A stretch of 15,748 bases of DNA from contig JAFTBL010000027.1 of the NCBI GenBank assembly GCA_017455225.1, positions 1 through 15,748 of the forward strand, read 5' to 3'. Under the pieces are notes generated by a model. The model searched no databases. It worked only from the letters and a program-made list of their open reading frames with translations, and was not told the DNA's origin. The first letter of the stretch is position 1. Every line of letters begins with the position of its first letter. The stretch comes from Oscillospiraceae bacterium (GTDB lineage: Bacteria; Bacillota_A; Clostridia; Oscillospirales; Oscillospiraceae). Below, piece by piece: positions 5,927 through 13,340 of the stretch. Made by a program: the position numbers and the translations under genes.

Positions 5927-7653
5927 TGCCGCTGGACGCCGTATGTCTTGCCGCCGTGGTGCGGGAGACCGCGCCGGAGATCGTGGGCGGGCGGATCGAG
6001 AAGATCCAGCAGCCCGGCCGGGATCAGGTGGTGCTGCAGCTGCGCCGGGGACGGCGGCTGCTGCTGTGCGCCGGGGCGGATCAGCCCCGCATCCACCTCA
6101 CCGACCGCACCCGGGACAACCCTGCTCAGCCGCCCATGTTCTGCATGCTGCTGCGCAAATACCTGCAGGGCGGACTGATCCGCGATCTGCGTCAGGCGCC
6201 GCTGGAGCGGGTGGTCACGCTGGAGGTGGAGTCCTCCGATGAGCTGGGGGAGCGACGCACCTGCTCGCTGGTGCTGGAGCTGCTGGGCCGCCGGGCCAAT
6301 CTGATCTTGTGCGACGAAGCAGGGCGCGTGATCGACTGCCTGCGCCGCACGGAGCTGGGCGAGTCCGGCCGCGCCGTGCTGCCGGGACTGTTCTACCGCT
6401 TGCCGGATCCCGTGCAGAAGCTCTCGCCGCTGGAGGCGGACGAGGAAACGTTCAAGGCCCGCCTTGACGCCTGTGCCCCCGGCACGCCGCTGGACGGCTG
6501 GCTGGTGGACACCTTCACCGCGCTCTCCCCGCTGGTGGCGCGGGAGCTGGTCTACCGCGCCTTCGGCGACGGCTCGGCTCCGGCGCCGGCGGAACGCAGC
6601 GCACTGTGGCGCACCTTTGCGGCGTGGCAGAAGGGTGTAAAGGAAAACTGCTTTACACCTGTTGTTATCAAACGTGATAAGGAACAGATGGATTTTTCCT
6701 ATCTGCCCATCACCCAATACGGCGATTATGCAGTCTCCCAAACGGCGGACAGCTTCGGCGCGCTGCTGGATGCGTTCTACGAGAGCCGGGAGCAGGCAGG
6801 CCGGGTGCGCCAGCAGGGGCACGAGCTGGTGAAGGCCGTGTCCAACGCCCGGGACCGCCTGCGCCGCAAGATGGCGGCGCAGGAGAAGGAGCACGCCCGG
6901 ACGAAGGAGCGGGACACGCTGCGGCTTTACGGAGAGCTGATCACCGCCAATTTCTACCGCATGGCGCGGGGGCAGTCCCGTCTGACGGCGCAGAACTACT
7001 ATCTGCCGGACGGCCCGGCGGTGGAGATCCCGCTGGAGCCCCGCCTTTCGCCGCAGGAGAACGCGGCGCGGTATTTCAAGCAGTACGCCAAGGCCAAGAC
7101 GGCGGAGAAGATGCTGACAGGGCAGCTGGCCGCCGGACGGGAGGAGCTGACGTATCTTGACAGCGTGTGGCAGGAGCTGCAGCAGGCGGAGAGCGAGCAG
7201 GATTTTCTGGATATCCGCGCCGAGCTGGAGTCGGGCGGCTATCTGCGCTCCCGGGGCAAAAAGACGGTACAGCGGCCCTCCGGCCCCCGGCAGTTCCGGT
7301 CTTCTGCAGGGCTGACCATTCTGGTGGGGCGCAGCAACCGGCAGAACGACCGTCTGACCACCCACGACGCCGGCCGGGACGACCTGTGGTTCCACACCCA
7401 AAAGATCCACGGCAGCCACGTGATATTGCGCACGGAGGGCGCCGAGCCGGACGAGCGCAGCGTGTACGAGGCGGCTGTGCTGGCGGCGTATTACTCCCAG
7501 GGGCGGGAGGGAAGCCGCGTGGACGTGGATTATACGCCGGTGCGCTATGTGAAAAAGCCGGGAGGCAGCCGCCCGGGCATGGTGGTCTATACCACCTGCC
7601 GCACGCTGTGCGTGGATCCAGACGAAGCCCTTGTCAAGAAGCTGAAAGCATAA
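5926..7653 (+). CDS. rqcH: Ribosome quality-control factor RqcH (NFACT / Rqc2 homologue)
   Basis: RqcH binds 50S subunits carrying stalled nascent peptidyl-tRNA and directs addition of C-terminal alanine tails that mark the peptide for degradation. Older annotations call the family fibronectin-binding protein FbpA. The 575-residue product has the expected order: NFACT-N (residues 1 to about 200, including the conserved MFCMLLRKYLQGG segment), a helical coiled middle rich in charged residues (about 285-450), and the C-terminal NFACT-R domain, starting near residue 462 (GLTILVGRSNRQND) and containing DDLWFHTQKIHGSHVIL. GGAGG lies 7 bases before the ATG at 5926; a GTG one codon upstream is the alternative start. 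It is the last gene before a strong terminator that covers its stop codon. Bases 6634-6745 are clearly less GC-rich than the rest. Confidence 0.93.
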   Translation: MPLDAVCLAAVVRETAPEIVGGRIEKIQQPGRDQVVLQLRRGRRLLLCAGADQPRIHLTDRTRDNPAQPPMFCMLLRKYLQGGLIRDLRQAPLERVVTLEVESSDELGERRTCSLVLELLGRRANLILCDEAGRVIDCLRRTELGESGRAVLPGLFYRLPDPVQKLSPLEADEETFKARLDACAPGTPLDGWLVDTFTALSPLVARELVYRAFGDGSAPAPAERSALWRTFAAWQKGVKENCFTPVVIKRDKEQMDFSYLPITQYGDYAVSQTADSFGALLDAFYESREQAGRVRQQGHELVKAVSNARDRLRRKMAAQEKEHARTKERDTLRLYGELITANFYRMARGQSRLTAQNYYLPDGPAVEIPLEPRLSPQENAARYFKQYAKAKTAEKMLTGQLAAGREELTYLDSVWQELQQAESEQDFLDIRAELESGGYLRSRGKKTVQRPSGPRQFRSSAGLTILVGRSNRQNDRLTTHDAGRDDLWFHTQKIHGSHVILRTEGAEPDERSVYEAAVLAAYYSQGREGSRVDVDYTPVRYVKKPGGSRPGMVVYTTCRTLCVDPDEALVKKLKA

Positions 7654-7686
7654 AAAGAGACGGCGACGCGCCGTCTCTTTTTATGC
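7648..7686. terminator. Bidirectional terminator shared by rqcH and the DUF378 gene
   Basis: A perfect 18-bp inverted repeat (7648-7665 and 7669-7686) has a 3-base loop. Runs of five A and five T near its ends supply a U-tract in either direction. It contains the rqcH stop codon and lies 9 bases beyond the end of the convergent minus-strand gene. Confidence 0.92.
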
Positions 7687-7695
7687 TCTTATGAG

Positions 7696-7899
7696 TCAGT
7701 CCCGCTCGCCGTCGCGGAACAGCAGCGTGATGCACCACAGCCCGGCGATGCCCACCAGCGTGTAGATCACGCGGCTGACGGCGGCTGTCTGCCCGCCGCA
7801 GAGAAAGGCGACGCAGTCGAAGGAAAACAGTCCCACGCCGCCCCAGTTCAGCGCGCCCACGATCGTAAGGATCAGGGCGATGCGGTCGATGATCTTCAT
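7696..7899 (-). CDS. DUF378 family small membrane protein
   Basis: The 67-residue protein has two hydrophobic helices: residues about 4-25, containing the family hallmark ALNWGGVGLF, and about 38-60, ending in a short charged tail. This matches the DUF378 (YuzA-like) family of small bacterial membrane proteins, whose function is not known. The start at 7899 has AGGAGGG 7 bases upstream. It is a single gene, divergent from the DUF1015 gene and convergent with rqcH. I did not find a convincing -35/-10 pair on this strand. Confidence 0.85.
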   Translation of the reverse strand: MKIIDRIALILTIVGALNWGGVGLFSFDCVAFLCGGQTAAVSRVIYTLVGIAGLWCITLLFRDGERD

Positions 7900-7977
7900 G
7901 TTGAACCCTCCTGTATGCAAAATGTTCCCTTTGCCGCACATATCTTTTCCGGTACGGCGGAAAATATGCGCGAAGGA

Positions 7978-8006
7978 TTGAAAAGCGGCGTTTGATTTGC
8001 TACAAT
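7978..8006 (+). promoter_or_regulatory. Promoter of the DUF1015-ispE unit
   Basis: TTGAAA (7978-7983) and TACAAT (8001-8006) are spaced by exactly 17 bases, and TGC before the -10 box gives an extended -10. It lies about 35 bases before the start codon at 8042. Confidence 0.85.
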
Positions 8007-8041
8007 GTGGGCAGGATGCGAAGAAAGAGAGGGAAAAAACC

Positions 8042-9310
8042 ATGAAATCATGCTTTTATCCGGCGCAGATCCTGCTGCCGTCGAAGCAGGACATGGAGCG
8101 TTGGGCGGTGGTTGCCTGCGATCAGTTCACCTCCGAGCCTGATTATTGGGAAAACGTGGACCGGCTGGTGGGCGACGCGCCCTCCACGCTGCGGCTGATC
8201 CTGCCGGAGGTCTATTTGAAGGCGCCGGACGTGGACGAGCGCATCCGCAGGATCGATGAAACCATGACCGACTATCTGGAGCTGGGCGTGTTTGCCCGGT
8301 ACGACGAGGCGCTGGTCTATGTGGAGCGGCGCCAGTCCGACGGGCGAGTGCGCCACGGCCTTGTGGGCATGGTGGATCTGGACTGCTACGATTACCGCCC
8401 CGGCAGCGACGCGCTGATCCGCGCCACGGAGGCCACTGTCACCGAGCGCATCCCGCCCCGGGCGCGGGTGCGGCGGGGCGCCCCGGTGGAGTTGCCCCAC
8501 GTGATGCTGCTGATCGACGACCCGGAGGGCACCGTCATCGAGCCGCTGACTGCCGGCGCGGAAGAGATGGAGCTTCTGTACGATTTTGAACTGATGCAGC
8601 AGGGCGGGCACCTGACAGGCCGTCTGGTGACGGCGGCGCAGAAGGAGGCCGTGTCTGCGGCGCTGGCAGGACTTTGCGCAGACGAGGCGCAGCAGGCCAA
8701 GTACGGCCTGGCCGGCGCGGCGCCGCTGCTGTTCGCCGTGGGCGACGGCAACCACTCGCTGGCCACTGCCAAGGCCTGCTGGGAGGAAGTGAAAAAGACG
8801 CTGTCGCCTGCTCAGCAGGCCGACCACCCCGCCCGCTTCGCGCTGGTGGAGGTGGTGAACCTTCACGACGCGGCGCTGCAGTTCGAGCCCATCCACCGGG
8901 TGGTGTTCGGCGCAGAGCCCGACAAGCTGATATCGGCCTTCCGCCGGGCCTATCCCGCAGCCCATCCGGGCAGGGGAGAGGGTCATACCATCGAGTTTGT
9001 CTGGCAGGGTCACGACGAATTTATCACCGTTCCCCACCCGGAAAAGCAGTTGACGGTGGCCACGCTGCAGTCGTTTCTGGACGGGTATCTGGCGGAAAAC
9101 GGCGGCGAGATCGACTATATCCACGGCGACGACGTGACCCGCCGGCTGGGAAGCCAGCCGGGGAACGTGGGCTTTTTGCTGCCGGTGCTGGGCAAGGAGC
9201 AGCTGTTCAAGACCGTGATGGCGGACGGCGTGCTGCCCCGGAAGACCTTCTCCATGGGTCATGCCGCCGACAAGCGCTACTATGTGGAAGCGAGGAAGAT
9301 CGTCAAGTGA
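8042..9310 (+). CDS. DUF1015 family protein
   Basis: The 422-residue soluble protein matches the DUF1015 family, whose members are about 400 residues and have no settled function known to me. A conserved core motif VGDGNHSLATAKA (Asp235, Asn237 and His238 region) corresponds to the DGHHR-type motif of other members, here with Asn-His-Ser, and probably marks a ligand or metal site. The N-terminus (YPAQILLP...AVVACDQFTSEPDYW) and the C-terminal GNVGFLLPVL and LPRKTFSMGHAADKRYY segments are also typical of the clostridial branch. A GAGGG ribosome binding site lies 8 bases before the ATG. The stop overlaps the ispE start, so the two genes are coupled, although no pathway link is evident. Confidence 0.85.
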   Translation: MKSCFYPAQILLPSKQDMERWAVVACDQFTSEPDYWENVDRLVGDAPSTLRLILPEVYLKAPDVDERIRRIDETMTDYLELGVFARYDEALVYVERRQSDGRVRHGLVGMVDLDCYDYRPGSDALIRATEATVTERIPPRARVRRGAPVELPHVMLLIDDPEGTVIEPLTAGAEEMELLYDFELMQQGGHLTGRLVTAAQKEAVSAALAGLCADEAQQAKYGLAGAAPLLFAVGDGNHSLATAKACWEEVKKTLSPAQQADHPARFALVEVVNLHDAALQFEPIHRVVFGAEPDKLISAFRRAYPAAHPGRGEGHTIEFVWQGHDEFITVPHPEKQLTVATLQSFLDGYLAENGGEIDYIHGDDVTRRLGSQPGNVGFLLPVLGKEQLFKTVMADGVLPRKTFSMGHAADKRYYVEARKIVK

Positions 9311-10194
9311 GAGCTGCCGCTGCCGCCTCGCCCGTCACCGTTGCGGAAACGGCGTGGGCGAAGGTCAATCTTCTTTTGTCGGTGGGTCGTCCCCGGCCGG
9401 ACGGATATCATGAGCTGGTGTCCGTGATGCAGACGGTGTCCGTGGGGGACGAGCTGACGGTGACGTGGGGCGCCGGCGGCGGCGTCACGCTGCGGTGCCC
9501 CGCGCTGACGGACCGGGTGGAGGACAATCTGGCTCATCGCGCGGCTGTAAAGTTTTTTTCCTATACAGGGCTTGAGAATAAAGGTGTTCAGATCGTACTG
9601 AACAAGCATTTGCCCACTCAGGCGGGTCTGGGCGGCGGCAGCGCCGACGCCGCTGCCGTGCTGCGGGCGCTGCGTCGGCTGTGCGCGCCGGAGCTTCCGT
9701 GGGAGGCGCTGGAGGACATGGCAGCCGCCTTGGGCAGCGACGTACCCTTCTGCGTCCGGGGCGGCACCGCGGAGGTCACCGGCCGGGGCGAGACGCTGCG
9801 GGCGCTGCCGCCGCTGGGGGAGTGTGCCTTCGTGCTGGTGAAGCCGGCGTCGGCCATGTCCACCGGCGCCATGTACGCGCAGATCGACCGGCTGAGCTTG
9901 TGGGAGCAGGGCAGCGCCGCCGCCATGGAGCGGGCGCTGGCGTCGGGGGAGGCATCGGCGGTGTGTCCGCTGCTGCACAACACCTTTGAGCGGTGCCTGC
10001 CCCCCGGCGGAGAGACGGACGTGATCCGCAGCCGCCTTACGGCGCTGGGGGCGGCGGGAGCCATGCTCTCCGGCAGCGGCAGCGCGGTGTTCGGCGTGTT
10101 CACGCGGCCCGAAAGCGCCCACGCTGCATTGGCGATCCTGCGGCGGGACTATCCCGCGGTGCTGCTGGGCACACCGGTGGGCCGGACAGAGTGA
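9307..10194 (+). CDS. ispE: 4-diphosphocytidyl-2-C-methyl-D-erythritol kinase
   Basis: IspE is the GHMP-family kinase that phosphorylates CDP-ME in the methylerythritol phosphate route to isoprenoid precursors. The 295-residue product has the three family motifs: AKVNLLLSVGRPRPDGYH (catalytic Lys19), the ATP loop LPTQAGLGGGSADAA (about 102-116) and LGSDVPF with the catalytic Asp145. SGSGSAVFGVF lies in the C-terminal domain. No ATG fits; the GTG at 9307 overlaps the upstream stop by 4 bases (GTGA), with AGGA about 11 bases ahead, and gives the normal length. Bases 9545-9615 are locally AT-rich but encode conserved sequence. The presence of ispE implies that the organism uses the MEP pathway. 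Confidence 0.95.
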   Translation: MRAAAAASPVTVAETAWAKVNLLLSVGRPRPDGYHELVSVMQTVSVGDELTVTWGAGGGVTLRCPALTDRVEDNLAHRAAVKFFSYTGLENKGVQIVLNKHLPTQAGLGGGSADAAAVLRALRRLCAPELPWEALEDMAAALGSDVPFCVRGGTAEVTGRGETLRALPPLGECAFVLVKPASAMSTGAMYAQIDRLSLWEQGSAAAMERALASGEASAVCPLLHNTFERCLPPGGETDVIRSRLTALGAAGAMLSGSGSAVFGVFTRPESAHAALAILRRDYPAVLLGTPVGRTE

Positions 10195-10213
10195 GCGTAT
10201 AAAACCGGAAAAA

Positions 10214-10256
10214 GCCGTCTATCCTTTAGGTACTCTACGGGATAGGCGGTGTTTTT
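10214..10256 (+). terminator. Terminator-like hairpin after ispE that contains the spoIIR ribosome binding site
   Basis: An 11-bp stem (10214-10224 with 10240-10250) is followed by five T residues (10252-10256) and then the spoIIR ATG at 10258. Two of the pairs are G-U in plus-strand RNA and would be A-C mismatches in minus-strand RNA, so the structure favours the plus-strand transcript. The 3' arm and the next base (10245-10251, GGCGGTG) are the only Shine-Dalgarno-like sequence for spoIIR. Confidence 0.75.
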
Positions 10257-10257
10257 C

Positions 10258-10890
10258 ATGAAAAATAGGACGGAAAACCGATTGCACGCGGTGGAGGCGG
10301 CCCTGCTGCTGGCACTGGCGGTGACGGCCATGTGGGGCGCATGGTCGCTGCAGCGGCAGGACGCACTGGCAGAAAAGACGGTGCGCCTCCACGTGATCGC
10401 TCACTCCGACGATCCGGCGGATCAGGAGCTGAAGCTGCTGGTGCGGGATCGGGTGCTGACCATGACGGAGGACGTTTTGCGAGCGGGAGAGAGCACGGAG
10501 CAGGCCATGTCAGAGCTGCGCCGGGCGCTGCCGCAGCTTCGGCAGGCGGCGGAGGAAGCTCTGCGGGGCGCCGGGTGTGATCTGCCGGTGACGGCGCTGC
10601 TGGAGAACGCGGAGTTCCCCTGCAAGAGCTACGACGGCTTTGCCCTGCCCGCCGGGGAGTACCCGGCGCTGCGGCTCGTGATCGGCGAAGGGCGGGGGCA
10701 GAACTGGTGGTGCGTGGTCTATCCGCCTCTTTGCACCGCCGCCGCAGCGGATTTCGCCGCCACAGCGGAGTCCGGTGGCTGGAGCGGCGACGACGTGGCG
10801 CTGGCGCGGCAGGAAAACGAGCCCTACCGGCTGCGGTTTCGCTGCATCGAGCTGTGGGAGGAGCTGCGGGTGCTGCTGGGCAAAAAGTGA
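10258..10890 (+). CDS. spoIIR: Stage II sporulation protein R
   Basis: SpoIIR is made in the forespore, secreted into the intermembrane space, and triggers SpoIIGA to activate mother-cell sigma-E. The 210-residue product has an N-terminal hydrophobic segment (about residues 12-32) for export. The hallmark RLHVIAHSDDPADQELKLLVRD (about 43-64) follows, then a helical middle, a PCKSYDGFALPAGEYPALR region and the conserved NWWCVVYPPLC motif. Length is close to that of Bacillus SpoIIR. The start is the ATG at 10258 with GGCGGTG about 6 bases upstream inside a hairpin arm; a GTG at 10249 is a weaker alternative. Family knowledge predicts a sigma-F promoter, but I could not pick out a convincing one. 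The gene marks the organism as an endospore former. Confidence 0.93.
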   Translation: MKNRTENRLHAVEAALLLALAVTAMWGAWSLQRQDALAEKTVRLHVIAHSDDPADQELKLLVRDRVLTMTEDVLRAGESTEQAMSELRRALPQLRQAAEEALRGAGCDLPVTALLENAEFPCKSYDGFALPAGEYPALRLVIGEGRGQNWWCVVYPPLCTAAAADFAATAESGGWSGDDVALARQENEPYRLRFRCIELWEELRVLLGKK

Positions 10891-10911
10891 GGGCCGCAAG
10901 GCGGCGCACAG

Positions 10912-10944
10912 ACGGGGACGGCAAGGCGGGCGTCCCCGTTTTTT
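10912..10944 (+). terminator. Intrinsic terminator after spoIIR
   Basis: A perfect 9-bp inverted repeat (ACGGGGACG at 10912-10920 and CGTCCCCGT at 10931-10939) with a 10-base loop is followed by six T residues at 10939-10944. Confidence 0.9.
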
Positions 10945-10991
10945 GCTGCTGCGGGCAGAAGAAAATTCACAATTGAGCGGCCTGTCAACGG

Positions 10992-11020
10992 TTGACGGTG
11001 GCGGTATTCTATTGTATAAT
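10992..11020 (+). promoter_or_regulatory. Promoter of the methyltransferase-vanZ-ecf-truA run
   Basis: TTGACG (10992-10997) and TATAAT (11015-11020) are spaced by 17 bases, about 33 bases before the start codon at 11053. The -35 box lies inside a 13-base palindrome (GTCAAC-G-GTTGAC, 10984-10996), which could be an operator. Confidence 0.88.
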
Positions 11021-11052
11021 AAACTGATTTATCATGCGGAGGTAGCGTCTTC

Positions 11053-11919
11053 ATGTGGGTTTGCGACGGATGGAAGGATTATGAACTGCTGGACTGCGGC
11101 GGCGGCGAAAAGCTGGAACGCTGGGGTCGGCAGATCCTGGTGCGTCCCGACCCGCAGGCCATCTGGGAGACCGGGGGCGACCCGGCGCTGTGGCGCCGAG
11201 CCGACGCCCGGTACAGCCGCTCCGCCGCCGGCGGCGGACACTGGGACCGCAAGGACGTGCCGGAGAGCTGGACGGTGGGCTACAAGGAGCTGACCTTTCA
11301 GGTGAAGCCCATGAACTTCAAGCACACGGGCCTTTTCCCGGAGCAGGGGGTGAACTGGGACTTTGCCATGGAGCAGATCCGCCGGGCAGACCGCCCCGTG
11401 CGGGTGCTGAATCTGTTCGCCTATACCGGCGGCGCCACCGTGGCCTGTGCCAAGGCAGGCGCGGAGGTGTGCCATGTGGACGCTGCCAGGGGCATGGTTG
11501 CGTGGGCCAGAGAGAACGCCCGCTGCAGCGGCCTTGCCGACGCGCCCGTTCGCTGGATCGTGGATGACTGCGCCAAATTCGTGGAGCGGGAGATCCGCCG
11601 GGGGCGGCAGTACGACGCCGTTATCATGGACCCGCCGTCCTACGGCCGGGGGCCGGGGGGCGAGGTGTGGAAGCTGGAGAGCGACCTCTACCCCTTTGTC
11701 AAGCTGGTCAGCCGGGTGCTGTCCGACAAGCCGCTGTTCGTGATACTGAATTCCTACACCACCGGGCTGGCCCCTTCGGTGCTGGGTTACATTCTGCAGC
11801 AGCTGGTGGGGAAGAGATGCGGCGGCAAGGTCAGCTGGGACGAGCTGGGGCTTCCGTGTACGGCCTCCGGCATGGCGCTGCCCTGCGGCGCCACGGGACG
11901 CTGGGTCAGCGGGGAGTGA
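11053..11919 (+). CDS. Class I SAM-dependent methyltransferase, RlmI/RlmK-like (probable RNA methyltransferase)
   Basis: The 288-residue protein has a Rossmann methyltransferase core. Motif I is VLNLFAYTGGATVACAKAGA (from residue 118), the acidic end of strand 2 is HVDAARG, and the catalytic motif is DPPSYG (193-198). These motifs place it nearest the RlmI/RlmKL group that methylates bases in 23S rRNA. The N-terminal 85 or so residues (YELLDCGGGEKLERWG...) form a small beta domain instead of the full PUA domain of RlmI. The substrate base cannot be fixed from sequence. GGAGGT lies 9 bases before the ATG. The gene is 3 bases upstream of the vanZ-like gene and heads the run that ends with truA, another RNA-modifying enzyme. 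Confidence 0.85.
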   Translation: MWVCDGWKDYELLDCGGGEKLERWGRQILVRPDPQAIWETGGDPALWRRADARYSRSAAGGGHWDRKDVPESWTVGYKELTFQVKPMNFKHTGLFPEQGVNWDFAMEQIRRADRPVRVLNLFAYTGGATVACAKAGAEVCHVDAARGMVAWARENARCSGLADAPVRWIVDDCAKFVEREIRRGRQYDAVIMDPPSYGRGPGGEVWKLESDLYPFVKLVSRVLSDKPLFVILNSYTTGLAPSVLGYILQQLVGKRCGGKVSWDELGLPCTASGMALPCGATGRWVSGE

Positions 11920-11922
11920 GCC

Positions 11923-12489
11923 GTGAGTTATGTACTGCCGTATGAATCCGGATCCTATGTCCGGCTGATGGCGCCGGGCGCGGTGCTGGGCCTGCTGCTG
12001 TTTGCGCTGGCGCTGCCGTTGCGCCGCGGGAGACTGCGCCGCATGGGGCTTGCCAGCCCGGCGGGACGGGAGTGGGCGCTGCTGCTCCTGTTCGTCTATG
12101 CGGGGGCGATGGCCTTTTTGACGCTGACGCCGCCTTTCTTTTCTCTGGCCGACGTTCTGCGCGGAGAGTGGACAAAGCCGTTTTTCTGCCCCGGCACGCT
12201 GAATCTGACGCCCTTTTACACCTTCCGCTTCGGCACGGGGCTGATTCTGGGCAACGTGCTGCTGTTCGTGCCGTTCCCGTTTTTTGCGCAGCTGCTGTGG
12301 CGCGGAGGGAACTGGCGCCGCGCCGTGGCGGTGGCGCTGTGCGTGACGGCGGGCATCGAGGTGTGGCAGCACTTCGTGGGCCGCATGAGCGACGTGGACG
12401 ATTTGATGCTCAATTTTGCCGGCGGGATGCTGGGCTGGGGTCTGTGGCTGGTTTTGAAGCGGCCGGGCCTTCATTGTGAGGAACGATAG
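11923..12489 (+). CDS. VanZ family membrane protein
   Basis: The 188-residue protein has four to five membrane segments (about residues 15-33, 51-70, 105-125, 133-148, 162-179). The VanZ-like signatures are NLTPF (94-98), GNVLLFVPF (110-118) and the cluster E146-x2-Q149...DVDDLMLN (157-164). The original VanZ gives low-level teicoplanin resistance by an unknown mechanism, but most family members are ordinary chromosomal genes, so resistance should not be inferred here. The GTG at 11923 follows GGGGAG by 6 bases, and no in-frame ATG lies nearby. The stop codon directly abuts the ecfA1 start. Confidence 0.88.
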   Translation: MSYVLPYESGSYVRLMAPGAVLGLLLFALALPLRRGRLRRMGLASPAGREWALLLLFVYAGAMAFLTLTPPFFSLADVLRGEWTKPFFCPGTLNLTPFYTFRFGTGLILGNVLLFVPFPFFAQLLWRGGNWRRAVAVALCVTAGIEVWQHFVGRMSDVDDLMLNFAGGMLGWGLWLVLKRPGLHCEER

Positions 12490-13335
12490 ATGATTGAGGC
12501 AAAGGAACTGACCTTTACATATCCGGCGGAGGACGGGCGGCAGGAGAAGGCTGCCCTGCGCGGCGTGACGCTGACGGTGGAGCCGGGCAGCTTCGTGGCG
12601 GTGCTGGGGCACAACGGCTCCGGCAAATCCACGCTGGCAAAGCACATGAATGCGGTGCTGCTGCCCTGCGGCGGGCAGATGCTGGTGGACGGCATGAACA
12701 CCGCGGACGAGACGCTGATGCTGGAGATCCGGCGCCGGGTGGGTATGGTGTTCCAGAACCCGGACAACCAGATCGTGGCCAACGTGGTGGAGGAGGACGC
12801 GGCCTTCGCCCCGGAGAATCTGGGCGTGCCGTCGGAGCGCATCCGCCGTCTGGTGGACGACGCGCTGGCGGCGGTAGGGCTGACGGAATACACCCGCCAC
12901 GCGCCCCATCTGCTCTCCGGCGGGCAGAAGCAGCGCCTTGCCATCGCCGGGGTGATCGCCATGGAGCCGGCCTATATTGTGCTGGACGAGGCCACTGCCA
13001 TGCTGGATCCCGTGGGGAGGCGCGACGTGCTGGACACCATCCGCCGGCTGAACCGGGAGCGGGGCATCACCGTGGTACTGATCACCCACCACATGGACGA
13101 GGCGGCGCAGGCCGACCGGGTGATCGTGATGAACGAAGGCGCCGTGGCCATGGACGGTACGCCCCGTGAGGTGTTCGCCCGGGTGGACGAGCTGCACGGC
13201 ATGGGACTGGCGGCGCCGGAAACGGTGGAGCTGCTGTATGCGCTGAACCGGTGCGGCTGGGACGTGGCGCCGGAGGCCGCCGACCCGGAGGAGTGCGCCG
13301 CTGCCATTGCATCGGCTTTGCAGAAGGAGAAATAA
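12490..13335 (+). CDS. ecfA1: ECF transporter ATPase EcfA1
   Basis: This is one of the two cytoplasmic ATPases of the energy-coupling factor vitamin transporter. The 281-residue product has Walker A GHNGSGKS (40-47), the Q-loop VFQNPDNQIVANVVEED, the ABC signature LSGGQKQRLAIAG, Walker B with the EcfA1-typical IVLDEATAMLDP (Ala where most ATPases have Pro) and the H-loop ITHHMDEA. GAGGAA lies about 7 bases before the ATG, which directly follows the vanZ-like stop. It pairs with EcfA2 and contacts the EcfT coupling helices. Confidence 0.95.
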   Translation: MIEAKELTFTYPAEDGRQEKAALRGVTLTVEPGSFVAVLGHNGSGKSTLAKHMNAVLLPCGGQMLVDGMNTADETLMLEIRRRVGMVFQNPDNQIVANVVEEDAAFAPENLGVPSERIRRLVDDALAAVGLTEYTRHAPHLLSGGQKQRLAIAGVIAMEPAYIVLDEATAMLDPVGRRDVLDTIRRLNRERGITVVLITHHMDEAAQADRVIVMNEGAVAMDGTPREVFARVDELHGMGLAAPETVELLYALNRCGWDVAPEAADPEECAAAIASALQKEK

Positions 13336-13340
13336 AAGCG

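Noticed and set aside
8674..9306. Upstream extension of the ispE frame through the DUF1015 gene
   Set aside because: The translation is Arg/Gly/Ala-rich without family sequence and overlaps the DUF1015 coding frame. IspE homology begins only after the GTG at 9307.
10197..10235. Possible sigma-F promoter for spoIIR (GTATA at 10197-10201)
   Set aside because: GTATA fits a sigma-F -35 element, but no GGnnAnAnT-type -10 element occurs at the required distance, so the match is probably chance.
11923..12489. Glycopeptide resistance function for the VanZ-family gene
   Set aside because: No vanHAX, vanRS or other resistance genes are present, and the family is common in susceptible Firmicutes. Only a family-level call is justified.
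11032..13197. A 721-codon open frame on the minus strand, and other long antisense frames such as 5527-7419 and 4222-5421
   Set aside because: They lie opposite strongly supported genes (methyltransferase, vanZ-like, ecfA1, mrnC, rqcH, glycerate kinase), have low-complexity Arg/His/Gln-rich translations and no ribosome binding site. High GC at third positions removes stop codons from the opposite strand.
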